This document shows, in pieces, positions 33,472 through 45,056 of a DNA stretch of 64,000 nucleotides (position 1 is the first letter of the stretch; each line of letters begins with the position of its first letter). The notes beneath the pieces are model-generated. The model did no database searches. It was not told where the DNA came from and saw only the letters and a program-made list of their open reading frames with translations. A program made the translations under genes and the position numbers. Origin of the DNA: Datura wrightii (taxonomy: Eukaryota > Streptophyta > Magnoliopsida > Solanales > Solanaceae); contig JASDFA010000006.1 of NCBI GenBank assembly GCA_035772735.1, positions 25,585,501 through 25,649,500 on the forward strand. Direction: 5' to 3'.

Positions 33472-35572
33472 TGGTACGCCCCACCTTGGGAGGCATGACT
33501 GGCACCTGGTACCCTACTAAGGTCTAAACCTGTCTGACTGATCTTGTGTACCTTTGGTGCTTAAATAATACCAATCCTCAAATTAAAAAAACAACGGGCT
33601 ATATCTCGACTGTAAACACAGCCCCCGGCCGACAAGGCTTTATAGCCACTGTAAAAGAAAACAGCTAACCAGAAACAGGTAATAACTGGGAATCCTATGC
33701 GGACCGACAAGACCACAATGATATCTAGTTATGACTGTAAAGTAAATCCACTACTAAACTAAGCTATGGCCGACAAGGCTGCTATCTAACAGCTAAACAA
33801 GGCCCCACATGGACAACACGCAAGATAAAGCATACATGGGCCCCACACAGCCATCAACTGCTAACATAGAGAATCTCAAACAATATGCAAGCCTCTAGGA
33901 GTGATATAATGGTCGAGACAGGGCCCCGACCTACCTATAAATTGTACAAATAAAAGGAAGTAGACCTTCTAGCTATTAGCTCCGGAGGAATGGAGCTGAC
34001 TGCCCTGCTAACTCTGGATGAAAGCTAAGAAGATCCTGGTCCATGTCTATCGTCACCTACAAGCATGTAATGCAGCACCCCAAGAGGGCATCAATACAAT
34101 ATGTACCGAATATATAAGGCGGTAACTGTAAATAACTACACGAACTGAAATGAACTGAAAGTAACTGAAAAGAAGGGATAGAAATACTACCTAATTAGCT
34201 GAACTTCTTGCTATCTAATCTATCAGTAACTACTGCAAACAAGAACCTTACCTGGCCCCCATAAGCCGGAAGGTACAACCAGCATAGAATAACCCACCTA
34301 GGGCCCCCATAAGCCCTAGTGAGTACACTTCAATCTATACACCCCTAACAAGGTCAAAACAGGTCAACTAGTTTCTATATCCGTCCTCCAAGTCCTTTAG
34401 GTCTACAACTGAGCTTGCTTGGACCCTAAACTGTAGCTGTGTCTGAGTTCGGTGGAAGCTTGATATCTGCACCCCGGGCACCAGGCTCGACAGGGGGTAT
34501 GGTGTCGATATGACATATAATATTCCATCCATGGAATGGACTATATGAGGACCTTGGACCCCATCTTTGTCTTTTGCAGATGGCATACCGCTCCTTGGAG
34601 CGACGTCATCTCTCCCCTAGCGGGCGTCAACATAGTTAGTAACCCTGGGGTTGGCTATGGAAGGCTATACAGGGCAAAGTCAATCTCAGACTAGGCATAG
34701 AATACTGGCCTCAACTAATAACAACTGCTAATCATAATACATAAGCTTTTGGCTTTCTTACTAGAATTCAAACTGGATTATAATACTGGAAAAACTACCT
34801 TGCCGAACGGATCTGCCTTAACATACCTGGATCGCCGATTCCTGATTAACTGGTGAGTTTCAACCTATATTTAATAGCTCTTTCTAACTGTGATCGTATT
34901 ACTGGGATAATGATACTAGTTTCAGTACTAAATTTAGCAAAAACGATAACTTTTAACACTAATATTAACTATACTTCAACTTATCAAAACATCATCAAAA
35001 ACGTATAATTTCTTGAGGGTTCAGAAGGGAGAAATACTTACTTGAAGTCTTTGATCGTATATAAATTAGTTTGGAGTAATTCCGACAATTTCTACTGGTG
35101 GGGTTACGATTTTCTAGGCGAATTTCAAGAAACTAACTTCGTAGTAATACTCCTTGCAGGCTTATAATTCGATACCTGAAGTTAATTTGACTTTGGGCGG
35201 CACTTGGCCGCATAAATAGAGGAAAACTTACTGAAAATGGCGTATCTCTCCTCTCTAATCACGGGTCTGTTATTTGGAAATGGTACAAATGAAAACATTG
35301 AACTTATATATAACTTGGGGGGTGGACACGGGGTCCGTGGCATGGTCCCTATCACGCCAATTCACGGGTGTGCCATGGAACCCAACATGGAGGGAGGGGG
35401 TCCGTGGCATGCTGCATTTGTTGCAGCCTGCCCCGACCTTCTCCCTCACTTCCTCGATTTCGCGCTCGTTCGACCTTTGCTTGGGCCTCTTTCTCATATG
35501 TGCCAAACTCTAAAACTCTTGACTAATGTAAGAATAGGCTAACTAAATATCAGGAACTTACGGGGCATAACA
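33472..35572 (-). repeat. Element B: 5' LTR
   Basis: Plus-strand ends are TGGTACGCCCC and GGCATAACA. It aligns with 15014-17112 throughout. The TATA box is at 35303-35314 (minus TATATATAAG). The U3 inverted repeat is damaged here: the right arm lost its CACG, which is intact in the 3' LTR. Confidence 0.92.
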
Positions 35573-36330
35573 ATATGGTAGAAAGTGTTGGTCTCTTATA
35601 GGGTGGTTTGAAGTTGGCGAAGCTACCTTGATAGGACCAGCCTTCGTTCATGAAGCTATGCAGAAAGTGCAACTTATCAGAGAAAGGTTGAAAACATCTT
35701 AGAGCTGATAGAAATCATATACTGATGTGAGGAGGAGAGAGTTAGAAATAGCTGTAGATGATTGGGTTTATCTAAAAATTTCACCCATGAAAGGGGTGAT
35801 GAGGTTTGAAAAGATAGAGAAAATCAGTTCGAGGTATGTAGGACCCTCAAGATTCTGATACGAATTGGCAATGTGTCCTATGAGTTAGAATTAGCTTCAG
35901 AGTTAGCATCTGTGCATCTAATCTTCCATGTGTCACTGTTGAAGAAGTGCATCAGTGATCCGACCTCAGCTGTGCTACTAGATAGTGTGGGAGTGAAGAA
36001 TAGTCTCTCTTAAGAAGAAGTCCCAGTTTAGATCCTAGACAGTCAGGTTCATAATATGAGAAACAAGGAAGTCGCTTCGGTAAAAGTCTTGTGGAGGAAC
36101 CAGCTAGTTGAGGGGACCATATGGGAAGTGGAAGCATACATGATGGCTAAATATCCCCATTTATTTCCTTCCAGTTCAGTTTCAGCATCAAGTATTAAAT
36201 TCCTCCTCAACACTCTATTCAGTTCAGTACTCATCAGTTCTATTCAGATTTTTAATGTGCACACTAGTTGTGTCAACTTAGTCAATATGACTAAATCAGT
36301 TCGGAGTTAGTCACTCCTTCAAAAATTAGT
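35573..36330 (+). pseudogene. Element C: integrase, second part
   Basis: It resumes with a GRKC-type motif after the target duplication ATATG. It continues FEVGEA, a decayed GDxVxLK region near 35755-35790 (YLKISPMK-like), YELELASELASVHLIFHVSLLKKC, and ends with an open piece from 36056 reading RNKEVASVKVLWRNQLVEG, the C-terminal chromodomain-like tail. Several stops interrupt it. The stretch 36331-36409 is 3' untranslated. Confidence 0.85.
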
Positions 36331-36409
36331 TTATAGTTTCAGATTGGGAATTGTAGTTCTTTCCCAATTTTCTAGAAACTTTAGCCTTCATTCGAGGATG
36401 AATGATCCC

Positions 36410-36422
36410 AAGACGGAGATAT
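36410..36422 (+). other. Element C: polypurine tract
   Basis: AAGACGGAGATAT lies directly against the LTR start at 36423. It is one base off an all-purine tract in its left half. The same GGAGATAT end is found before the LTRs of A' and (as GAAAGATAT) of D. Confidence 0.8.
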
Positions 36423-38677
36423 TGCAACACCCCAAAAACTTTTCTAGACCAAAATCAAACTTTGCATGAATAACCAGAAGTGAACTAGAAATTTTCTTGC
36501 CTCAAAACGACTCCACCAATGAGTTGTTGTCAGTAACAACAGACCGTTGTTATGAGTCATTGTCAGTCCCAGTAGTTCCCTTCCCATATTCAATGACTCA
36601 TTCAATGATTTGTTGCTTTTAGTTACGAACCATTGTATTGATCCATTGGTGGTAATCAATAAGCTTACTAGATCAGTTGTAGAACTAATGATCCCCAGTA
36701 ATGAGTTGTTGAAGGGAACAACGACTCGTCACAAGGAGCTGTTGAGAGAATCCAGAGAGGGTGAGGGATCTCATACGGTGATAACAGTGGGATGCGACGA
36801 CCCGTTGTTACATTTAACGGGTCATTTTTTTCGTCCGTTTTTCAATTCTAGTACTTGGTTATCCCAAACCGAGAACCAACAAAGGTCTCCAATGAGCCGT
36901 AGGTTCAACCAACGACTCATTGTGTGACCCGTTGTTGGCCGACGAGCAATTTTTCAGTCTTTTCTTAGGATCATTTTTGTAACTTCCAGCTATATTAATC
37001 CCTAAACTACGTCGTCTTGGGAACGTTTTGGAGAGAATTAAAGGGGTGATCGCCTTAATTCCTCTCATTTTCTCTCAACTCTCGATTTGCAGAATGTAGA
37101 AGCACTAGACATATGGTGCAGAGCGAAGCTAGGGCTTCCAGTGTTCTTCAAGATTCTCCAGATTTCTTGACAAGGATTTTTCACCAGGTATGTGGGAATT
37201 TAATAAGAGAATTGTTCTTCCCTTGTACCCCAAAATCCTTCTGTAATTGCTTGTCAGTCTTAGCCCTGAATATCAAAAATAGGGTTGACTTCAGTCAGAT
37301 TATGAATATTCTTGTGAATTTGAAATCCTTGTGAACTCTTGAAATATTTTCATCATTTATCACACATGTTGTTATTCTCTTCATTAAATATTGTTTAGCC
37401 CTAGTTCTACAAATACAATCAACCAGGTCTTGCATAATTGTCTAGATACAAATATTTCTTGAATCTATTTGTTCTTAAATTTCATGATATTACCATTTTG
37501 TGGATTCACAGTTAGTTTGAATGCTAGTTCAGTCTCAGTTAGCAATTAGCCTTCTTTTTTAGTATCTTATATTAAGTCACCTGATCAGTTGATGATAATT
37601 AGTTCTTTGAGGAGTTCAGTTTAGTTTCAGTTATCAATTAGTTCTTTAGACAGTTAGGACGCTTGCAGATAAGCAGCTCTAACCAGTCTTAGAATACCAG
37701 TTTTCAGTTATCCGGTCCTACAAACTCTCAAGTTACTTCCAAATAAGTATTCATGACTTAGTCTAAGGCCCCAGCTTTGAGCTATCATCTTAGTAGTCAA
37801 GTTAGGACTATCCAGTGGGAGTACTTAGCACCAAGCGGATCGGGGTTCCAACACACCTAGGTTCTCAAAACTATGTTTTCACCGTAGGTTATTAGCCCAA
37901 CGGGATCCAAACTTATGATCATCTAGCTCAGCAACTATACCCTGGCAAGGTACAAGGGGCTTTCTCCAATGGGGTGTATACATTGGACTCCACGTCTAGC
38001 TCACGCTATTATCTGTCGGTTATAGACTCTCCCACTTGTGAGTACAGTTTCAATTCAGTTCAGGTCAATTTAGCTCAGTTCAGTCACTCTGTTCTAGGAC
38101 ATGTTTATGACCATCAGTTAGGGTCATTATTGACCATATTAGTTATAGCTCAGCTCTTATCAATATTCAGTATCAGCTGGTCATTTAATGTTATTTTAGT
38201 TCAGTGATTATTTGTGCTTATTTTTCCATGCTTACTGTATATCTCACTTGCTCAGTACATTCAAAGTACTGACGCATACTTTCTATGTTGTATCTATTAT
38301 GATATAGGTGCAGGTTCTCAGTATCAGCATTGTAAGTAGTTTCCTCCTACGATTTCAACAGTTGCAGTCCTTTGGTGAATCCTCATCTTCTGAGGAAGAT
38401 ATTTGCTTTTCAGTTAGTTTTTATCTAGATAGATTTTAGAGTTAGATGGGGGCTTGTCCAGCAACTCATCAGTTAGTAGTTGGCTTTCATACACAGTTGT
38501 TCAATATTCGTTCCAGATATGTTTACTCTTTTCGAATTAGTATTTCTGGGATAATTATTTTGGTTAAAGCTTTAGCTTACTTAGTTTACCAGTGCAATGT
38601 TAGACCATGAGTTAGCTTGGGGTTACTTGTGGCACGAGTACCGTGTCTCGCCCAGGGTGTAGACTCGGGTCATAACG
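36423..38677 (+). repeat. Element C: 3' LTR
   Basis: It begins TGCAACACCCC and ends CATAACG before the target copy ATAGA. U3 inverted repeats are at 36500-36950. TATATTAAT at 36991-36999 is followed at 37000-37020 by CCCTAAACTACGTCGTCTTGG. It is 2255 bp against 2265 bp for the 5' copy. Confidence 0.9.
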
Positions 38678-39105
38678 ATAGAGTATTATTTCTACTCCAT
38701 AAGGATGTTCTGAGGTCAATACTTTGAGACTGTGCTAGGAATCCATAAATTCATGGAATGACCTAGGGCTAGGGTTTATGGGACTGTTTCGGTATTGAGG
38801 ATAGACATGGTTGTTTTGGTTGAATTTAAAATGGTTATGCATATTTCTAAGGGGTTGTAGAAAGAGGTAGGTGTTAGGACACTCCACCAATAGAAGGCTC
38901 AAATTTCCTATACCTTCTGGGTGTTCAATGTAATGCTTGTATGACTTTAATTTCATTGCTAAGATATTAATTGTAGTCTCTACCCATATGATTGATGTAG
39001 ATTGATATACAAAGGGATTGTTGCTTCGTGGTGATAATTGTGAGTCCAAATCTAGGGTATGTAAGGCTATTCATAGCGAGAAACTCCATTCTTCCTCATG
39101 ACCTA
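38678..39105 (+). repeat. Element D: 3' LTR, piece 2
   Basis: Between the ATAGA copy left by C and ACCTA (39101-39105), the target copied by E. There is no coding sequence. It belongs to the D LTR because removal of C and E joins it to 8537 and 49060. Confidence 0.75.
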
Positions 39106-40554
39106 TGTTCGCGGTCTGCTCGGTATATATTAAAAACTGACACGCAAGTGCACGTGGTCAAACAAGTAATAAAGTGGCTAAGTAGCCAAGTATCGATCCA
39201 AGGAGGCTGCTCAAGATACGTAAAATTGCCTAGTTTACTATATCTCTATTCTATTCCTAATTATGTTAACAACGATGCAACCAAGAGTTATTTTGAGTTT
39301 TTGTTTCTAAACTATACGTATACTACAATTAATCACACTTAATTACTTTTGAATTTAGACAATGGATATGAACATGGCAAGGTTAAGAACGAGTAATGAA
39401 CTTGATAATCATGATAATTTGGTTATCCTCTTCCTCATGTTGCTAGCCAAGAACGTTTGCCTAGAAATTAAAACTTTCGTATTTAATTTCACTTTAGAAT
39501 CATAAACCATCCGTCTACATTTCTGTGATCAAATGCAATTTATGACCTAGCACTACAATTCCGGTTCCTAAGTTGACTAATACGGCTTTCAAGTATATTT
39601 CTATCAAGAAAGCACACCCAATTTTCCCAAATCAAGTTAAGAACAATACCCTATTAATTCACAACTTTCCAATTTCTTGCTCTCTCGAGTGAAATTGGAC
39701 TTTTTAGATATACATTAATGTTGGCCAATCAATAATGTAGTAAGAACAAGAATTAATAGAACAACATGCAAGAAGAAGAAGAAACCATATCAATTATCAT
39801 CAAAATTCATTACACAAGTTCGAAACCTCAGCAGGAAAGGGAATTAGCCACTCATTCTTGGATTAATCATCCAAAAATGAGTGTAAATCATGCATACAAT
39901 TGAAGGAAAGAAGAAAGGAAGAGAAGAAAACTCTTAGCTTTTCTGTTCTTCAACTACTACTAACCCACGTTCCTGCTCTCCACTTCTGAACTCAGTCTCA
40001 AAACTAAAAACTTCTTAAAATAAACCTAAGTGTGCTATTTATACTAGTGGGAAATTTTTCTCGGAATAACAAGCAACGTGTCACAGAGGCCAACGCGGAG
40101 CCTTGCCTCCGTGACACGGCGTGGACGCGGACCCTCTCTGGAATTTCATGGTCCGGAGAATTAACCTCAACGTGGCACGGAGGCCATCGCGGAGGCCTAT
40201 CTCCGTGCCACAGAGCTGACGCACAGGCATACTGGAAAGTGCCAATTTATTTCACGCCCAGGCAGTGTTCTACCGCGATGGCAGCGTGGCACGGCTCCAT
40301 CGCGGAGCCATTATAAAATGTGCCATCCAAGGTCTTTTCCACGCTCGCATCCAAGTCCAACTCCGACATAGTTCCAACATGCATTTTAGCTCCTAAAAAT
40401 CACATTTTCCTGCAAAACAAATGCTAATCATGTTGGTTAGTATAAATTCGCATTTTATTACCAATTACATGATATTATATACACATTGCACAACAAACAA
40501 GGTAAAAATAATACGTTTGAGTATCACTTGGGCATATAAATCTGCCCAAGATCA
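39106..40554 (-). repeat. Element E: 3' LTR
   Basis: Plus-strand ends are TGTTCGCGGTC and GCCCAAGATCA. TATAAATAG (minus, 40035-40048) lies below a cluster of inverted repeats at 40077-40118, 40171-40212 and 40270-40310. A G-box CACGTG is near 39147-39152. Confidence 0.95.
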
Positions 40555-42463
40555 CTTACCCCACACTAAAATCCTTGTTCGTCCTCGAACAACACATACA
40601 CAAATCATGCAAATTACATCCCAACCTTCGTCACTATGGTGCAACAATTTACGCTACGGTCATACCGATTATTCAATTTTTCCAAATCATCAAGAAAACA
40701 TGCTTGGTCGTACAATACAATGACCTTAATACATCAAGGCTTCCTAGACTTTAAGAATTGATTCTTGATATCGGCAAACTCATGCAAATCAACTAATCAA
40801 GAAATCCGACACGAAAATCAATCTTTCATCAAGCATGTACCCTCACAACTCGAGAGAAACTTCCCCTTTATGTTCGTGCAGCACACAAACATGCAAGTAG
40901 GGGCATATAAAAATTAATTTCACTCTCTCTCCCAAAAGAATTCACATGCATCATGTCATGACCCATAGGCTTGCCTTTAGTGTATTACTCCACTAATATA
41001 AAGAAATGCAATATAGGATCAAATAGGACTTTTAATGGGTTGTAACGAGGCTATGGATCTAGTATATATATATTGGATTAGCCAATAATAGTCGCTAGCA
41101 TCCTTAAGCGCCTTTTTCAACTCATTCCCATCGACTCATGGACATTGTTCCTCTCTTTTCTCTTTTTCTCCCATTCATGCTGGTTTACTTTCATACAGCC
41201 CATTTCATCAGGCACACTTGACACAAAACAGAGGGTTTTCATGTACCTTCACTATCATTTAATTACAACAAGTGCCTCTTCAACGTCATCTTTTCTTTCC
41301 TCACTTTTCTTTTCTTTTCTTTTCACTCTTTTCACTCTTTAACACTTTGTGAAACATTTTCTGTTCTTTGTAAGCGCTTAAGAGCTTCTTTTAGACTTTA
41401 AGGCTAATGAAAAGAAGGAATAAAGCTTAGTTCATACAATTTTGGACAAAAGAAAGAAATCGGTTAAAGGCTCAACGGGCTGACTAGGGTATACAATATA
41501 TAAAAAGGTAGAATTTGACAAGAAAAAAAATGGAAACTATCGGTTAAAACAAAGAAATGCCTACATCCTTTCCAACACTACACCTCCTTCATTTCGTTTC
41601 GTACACACACCAGGCAAGTTCTAGACAATTCACAATGTCATGGAATAGCAAAACCTCACTCCACACTTCATGCACATGCTCGAATCAAGATGCATTCACA
41701 GACACTTTAATTAGTCAATTACATGAATTCAAGATTAAGCCTCAATCATAATGAACCAAATTCTATAGCCTAGGTAACTCAACATATTTACAGAATTGCA
41801 TGCTTTCAAACGAATCATTTTCACGTTTTGAACATCAATTACAACACGCAACGAAATTTTAGCAACCATAAGCAACTACAGTTTATTGATGCAATCCACC
41901 AAAGAAAACTAAAAAAAAACAATTAAAAATCCTACTCCTACCGACTACATTTCCCTTAAGACGGTCGTCATCCATCCATCATAGGGAACGGTCACTAACT
42001 ATGACATCGGTTCAATGGGACTATTCTCGGTAAATGAACCGAAAACAAACTCCGAGAAGCCCAAAAATAAAAATCGCAAAAAATTTTGCAACACATCGAT
42101 CATTTCGATAGAAAGGAAATATTTACAAGTGCAAAATATTTTCGCAAAAATTTTGAAAAATATCGATCATGTCGATAGAGAAAAAAAATATTTACCAAAT
42201 TCACAAAATATTTACACTAGCAACCATAACTTTCAAAGCACACACATCATTAGCCACAAACAAATATATACACATAACTCGCAAATCAGTTCACCACAAC
42301 AGGGAAAGCACAGACATACATAAACGTCAAGGAAACATTATACAGCAATTTAGAGCCTATGACCCAGCACCTAACTACTCCCCACCCCACACTTAAATCG
42401 AACACTGTCCCCAGTGTTCACAACAATACAAAGCACAAAATTTTGGGTGGTGGAACTCCCTGA
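40555..42463 (-). other. Element E: polypurine tract and 3' untranslated region
   Basis: The minus strand at 40555-40566 reads GTGTGGGGTAAG against the LTR. The 1.9 kb between it and the ORF has no credible gene: it is AT-rich with pyrimidine runs (41260-41340). It shares blocks with element I, notably CGGTCGTCATCCATCCATCA at about 41963 (compare 54385) and a CCCCAC...CACTTAAA block near 42385. Confidence 0.8.
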
Positions 42464-43684
42464 TTAGTCAAAATATTCAACTTCCTCATCCGGTGCTGCG
42501 GCCTCGTCTCCCATGTCTGAATCGGCTCCATCGTCGTCATCGGACTCCACATCAGAGTCCTCACGATGTGTCTCCTCATCAGTAGGGACATCATCGTCTG
42601 TCGGCTCCACAAAGGCTGGCCCCACCTTACATAAGGCTCTAGCGTTCTCGCCAAAGGGGTAGTCCAGCTCCAACTGCCATAACTCCTCCTCGGTGGCTGG
42701 TCTCCCACCTATCCTTAGCTGCAGCATCTGCATGCCGAACATACGGGCCATGTACTGATCGTCACGAGCATGTCGCTCGCCCAAAGTCAGCACAGGTCCG
42801 TGTGTAGTGTCGGGGGCCTTAGTCTTTGTCACGTCGAGGGCCCTCCGCTCCAACTGCGGAATATAATCCAAGGCTTCTTCCTCAACGTCGAGGCCTCGGA
42901 GGAAGGTGGTGATGAGTCCACCAAACCCGTATCTGTGGCCCTGGTGCAGTCTGGCTCTCTTCATGGCGGATATTATGACCGCCCCCACATTAATGTAAAG
43001 CCCTTTCATAAGGGCATACACCAAGTAGACACGGTCCCGGGTCACGTCTGTCATATGAACTCCCGGGATCAAACACGAACACACAATTTTTAGCCAGATT
43101 CTAGCCTCCCTGTTCATCTGCGAATAAGGCAGAGTCTGGTGGTAACCCCTCTCTTTGTGTCTACTCCATCGGGCTGTGGATTGAGCCCCACACAACGTAC
43201 GTCTGATGTCGGCGTACGGTGGGGTGATGTTGAGCTGGCGGAGAACGTGGGCGTCTGTGTCCCGCGCTCCAACGATGGCATTCAGCTGCTGGGGTTCCAG
43301 AGTGACAATCTGCCCTCTGATTTTAATAGTGTGGCTTCTGATGGCCGGGTTCCAGTTGGCATAAAATTCCCGGACCAAGTGAAGGTTGCACTCCTTGGGC
43401 TCCTGAAAAATAAAGCTGAGCCCAGCTGCCTCAATCCTCTGTACAATGTGAGGGAACTCCTGTGCGAGTGGTTCCCTAGCAATATGTTCCTCGGGGAAGT
43501 ACTTGTTTTCTTTGTGCTTCGCATACCATTTCTTCCCTTCATCGGTGACCCATCGTGTTCCGTATCGGCGGTGTTGACCGCGCGGAACAGCGGGTGCCGC
43601 TGGGACTGCAGTGCCCAGTCTCATCCTTTTTCTGCCGGTGCCTGAGGTAGAAGCATCCTTGCCTTTGTCTTGTCTGCTAGCCAT
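42464..43684 (-). CDS. Element E: extra ORF, 406-aa plant transposon-type protein
   Basis: A fully open frame begins at ATG 43682-43684 (MASRQDKGKDASTS), preferred over an upstream TTG. It has a basic patch RKRMR at residues 18-22 (possible nuclear signal), a folded middle with YFPEEHIAREPLAQEF, FYANWNPA, VTLEPQQLNAIVG, HMTDVTRDRVYLVYALMKGLYINVG and MKRARLHQGHRYGFGGLITTFLR, and an Asp/Glu-rich tail over about the last 45 residues. The middle resembles sequences annotated in plants as 'putative plant transposon protein', often seen as an additional ORF of retroelements. No catalytic motif is evident and the function is unknown. Unlike nearly every other frame in the window it has no stop or frameshift. 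It sits where pol would be, and an env-like position is an alternative reading. Confidence 0.8.
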   Translation of the reverse strand: MASRQDKGKDASTSGTGRKRMRLGTAVPAAPAVPRGQHRRYGTRWVTDEGKKWYAKHKENKYFPEEHIAREPLAQEFPHIVQRIEAAGLSFIFQEPKECNLHLVREFYANWNPAIRSHTIKIRGQIVTLEPQQLNAIVGARDTDAHVLRQLNITPPYADIRRTLCGAQSTARWSRHKERGYHQTLPYSQMNREARIWLKIVCSCLIPGVHMTDVTRDRVYLVYALMKGLYINVGAVIISAMKRARLHQGHRYGFGGLITTFLRGLDVEEEALDYIPQLERRALDVTKTKAPDTTHGPVLTLGERHARDDQYMARMFGMQMLQLRIGGRPATEEELWQLELDYPFGENARALCKVGPAFVEPTDDDVPTDEETHREDSDVESDDDDGADSDMGDEAAAPDEEVEYFD

Positions 43685-43689
43685 TGTAC

Positions 43690-44405
43690 CTGTCAGTTTA
43701 CACAAACAAGCACAACGTTAAGCTAAATAGTTGTTAGCTTCGGCTAAGGTTGGGTTACACAAAATTTACCCCACACTTAGTCCTTAACAATATTTACAAA
43801 ATTTCAGCAAGGATAGCTCTATTTACAACCCCAAACACAAACAACTATACACATATTGCTAAGTGCGTTCGTAACAAAATTTTGACAGCATAACGGTTAG
43901 CGTACTACTCAGACTTCATACAGCTAATTTCCAATCCTGCTATCGCTAGCAATTCAACCATCGCACTTCGCAATAAAACAACAACAAACTAAAAACAACA
44001 ACTAAAAAGACAATTTATATACAAACTAATCTAAACAATCTAACCAATTCATACATTATGCAATTTCCCACAAAAATTCAAGAATTCGTCGTCTCTCAAC
44101 AATTATACAACATTTACCACGACTTATCTCAAATAATAAACACACCCCGGCATCAATTTTCACCAAACTATCAAGTTGCCCAAGTTAAAATTCAACAACC
44201 CAAGCCCTAGAATACACTTCGACAATCAAAATTGAATTATTCACTCAATCGATAAGTTCAAACGTCAACTACAATAATCCGAACATAATCAATCACAAAA
44301 TAATTCACATCATGTTTAATTTCTACCTAGGGTGATATATCTCACCTCACATGCCCAAAATTGACAAAAATCGCCAAAATTTTGAGATAGACGATGAAAA
44401 CATAC
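43690..44405 (-). other. Probable 5'-UTR intron of the E extra ORF
   Basis: The minus strand has CCAAG|GTATGTTTTC at 44405 and a pyrimidine/GT-rich tract ending AAACTGACAG|GTACAATGG at 43690. The 716-bp span is AT-rich, as plant introns are, and the acceptor lies five bases before the ORF start codon. This is inferred from splice-site form only. Confidence 0.5.
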
Positions 44406-44535
44406 CTTGGATTTGAAGAACCGAAGAAACTTGACGTTTTCCTTGCCTATTAATGTGGCACGTCGTTTAGGGGGAGGGGAATGGGTGTTTGGTCGCGGAG
44501 GGAAGAGGGAATGGGGAAAATAGGGGCGAAATCGG

Positions 44536-44745
44536 GGGTTTTTATTAAGAAAACACGCGGGTCACCCGGAAACCCGGTGTGACCCGGCACTGGATAAGGG
44601 CAACGTGTCACGGAGGGTAACGCGGAGCCCCTCCTCCGTGACACGGAGCCAACGCGTTGGCTTACTGGAATTTTGAAAAATCCAGATTTGCCTTCAACGT
44701 GTCACGGAGGCCAACGCGGAGCATTGCCTCCGTGACACGGCGCCA
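44536..44745 (-). promoter_or_regulatory. Probable internal promoter of the E extra ORF
   Basis: Two perfect inverted repeats lie here: 14-bp arms at 44698-44711 and 44726-44739, and 13-bp arms at 44604-44616 and 44633-44645 (core CGTGTCACGGAGG). Downstream on the minus strand is a TATA-like TTAATAAAAAC (44540-44550), then a pyrimidine-rich leader to the splice donor at 44405. The layout copies the E LTR promoter. The block 44596-44615 is identical to 61793-61812 in LTR F. Confidence 0.55.
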
Positions 44746-44759
44746 ACGTGCCAGTGCTC

Positions 44760-45056
44760 TGTTTCACCAACAATTTTTACTTTTCATACCTCGCCTCGTT
44801 TCCTCGATTCCACGTATTTTTCCTCCGTTATACCTGAAAATCACCTCACTAACCAAAAATTGGTTAAATTAATAGATTTCCCTACTAAAAAAATAAAAAT
44901 TACTAATTAAAATGCAAATCTAAACCTAGTCAAGAAAAAGAAAATAAAATAAAATAAAAAAAAATTTACACTAAAGAAAGAGAAAAAAGAAAAAATATAT
45001 TTTTCACGGGTTGCCTCCCGTGCAGCGCCTGGTTTAACGTCGCGGCTCGACGTCCT
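44760..45056 (-). other. Element E: A-rich spacer after protease
   Basis: Poly-A/AAAT-rich text (44885-45000) with no frame. The end by the protease, GCCTCCCGTGCAGCGCCTGG at about 45009, has a match in element I near 54872-54890. Confidence 0.7.

Larger units (their letters stand above)
15014..35572 (-). mobile_element. Element B: Ty3/gypsy retrotransposon, split by element A
   Basis: Both LTRs are present (15014-17112 and 33472-35572), flanked by GTATG (15009-15013) and ATATG (35573-35577), a 5-bp target duplication with one G/A change. It interrupts the integrase gene of C; joining the flanks restores a YGRK-type motif. Its own gag is split by element A at 22020-33102. The internal order on the minus strand is gag, protease, RT, RNase H, integrase. 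Confidence 0.92.
8538..38677 (+). mobile_element. Element C: Ty3/gypsy retrotransposon, split by element B
   Basis: C has both LTRs (8538-10802 and 36423-38677), PBS, gag, protease, RT, RNase H, integrase and PPT. The target duplication ATAGA is perfect (8533-8537 and 38678-38682). It sits in the LTR of D and is itself split in the integrase gene by B at 15014-35572. In one 260-bp U3 sample the two LTRs differ by about 13 percent by eye, mostly C/T or G/A changes, so it is old. Confidence 0.92.

Noticed and set aside
38678..39105. Host gene fragment between C and E
   Set aside because: The frames are short and without domains; the target duplications show it is part of the D LTR.
41257..41342. 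Possible signal peptide or membrane ORF (Phe/Leu-rich, 41145-41342)
   Set aside because: Caused by a pyrimidine-rich TTTTC run in the untranslated 3' region of E.
43139..43645. 168-aa frame on the plus strand
   Set aside because: Antisense shadow of the E extra ORF; no domain and no promoter signal on that strand.
44604..44739. MITE or DNA-transposon termini
   Set aside because: The arms are 13-14 bp with short loops, occur as a series near TATA boxes, and show no target duplication.
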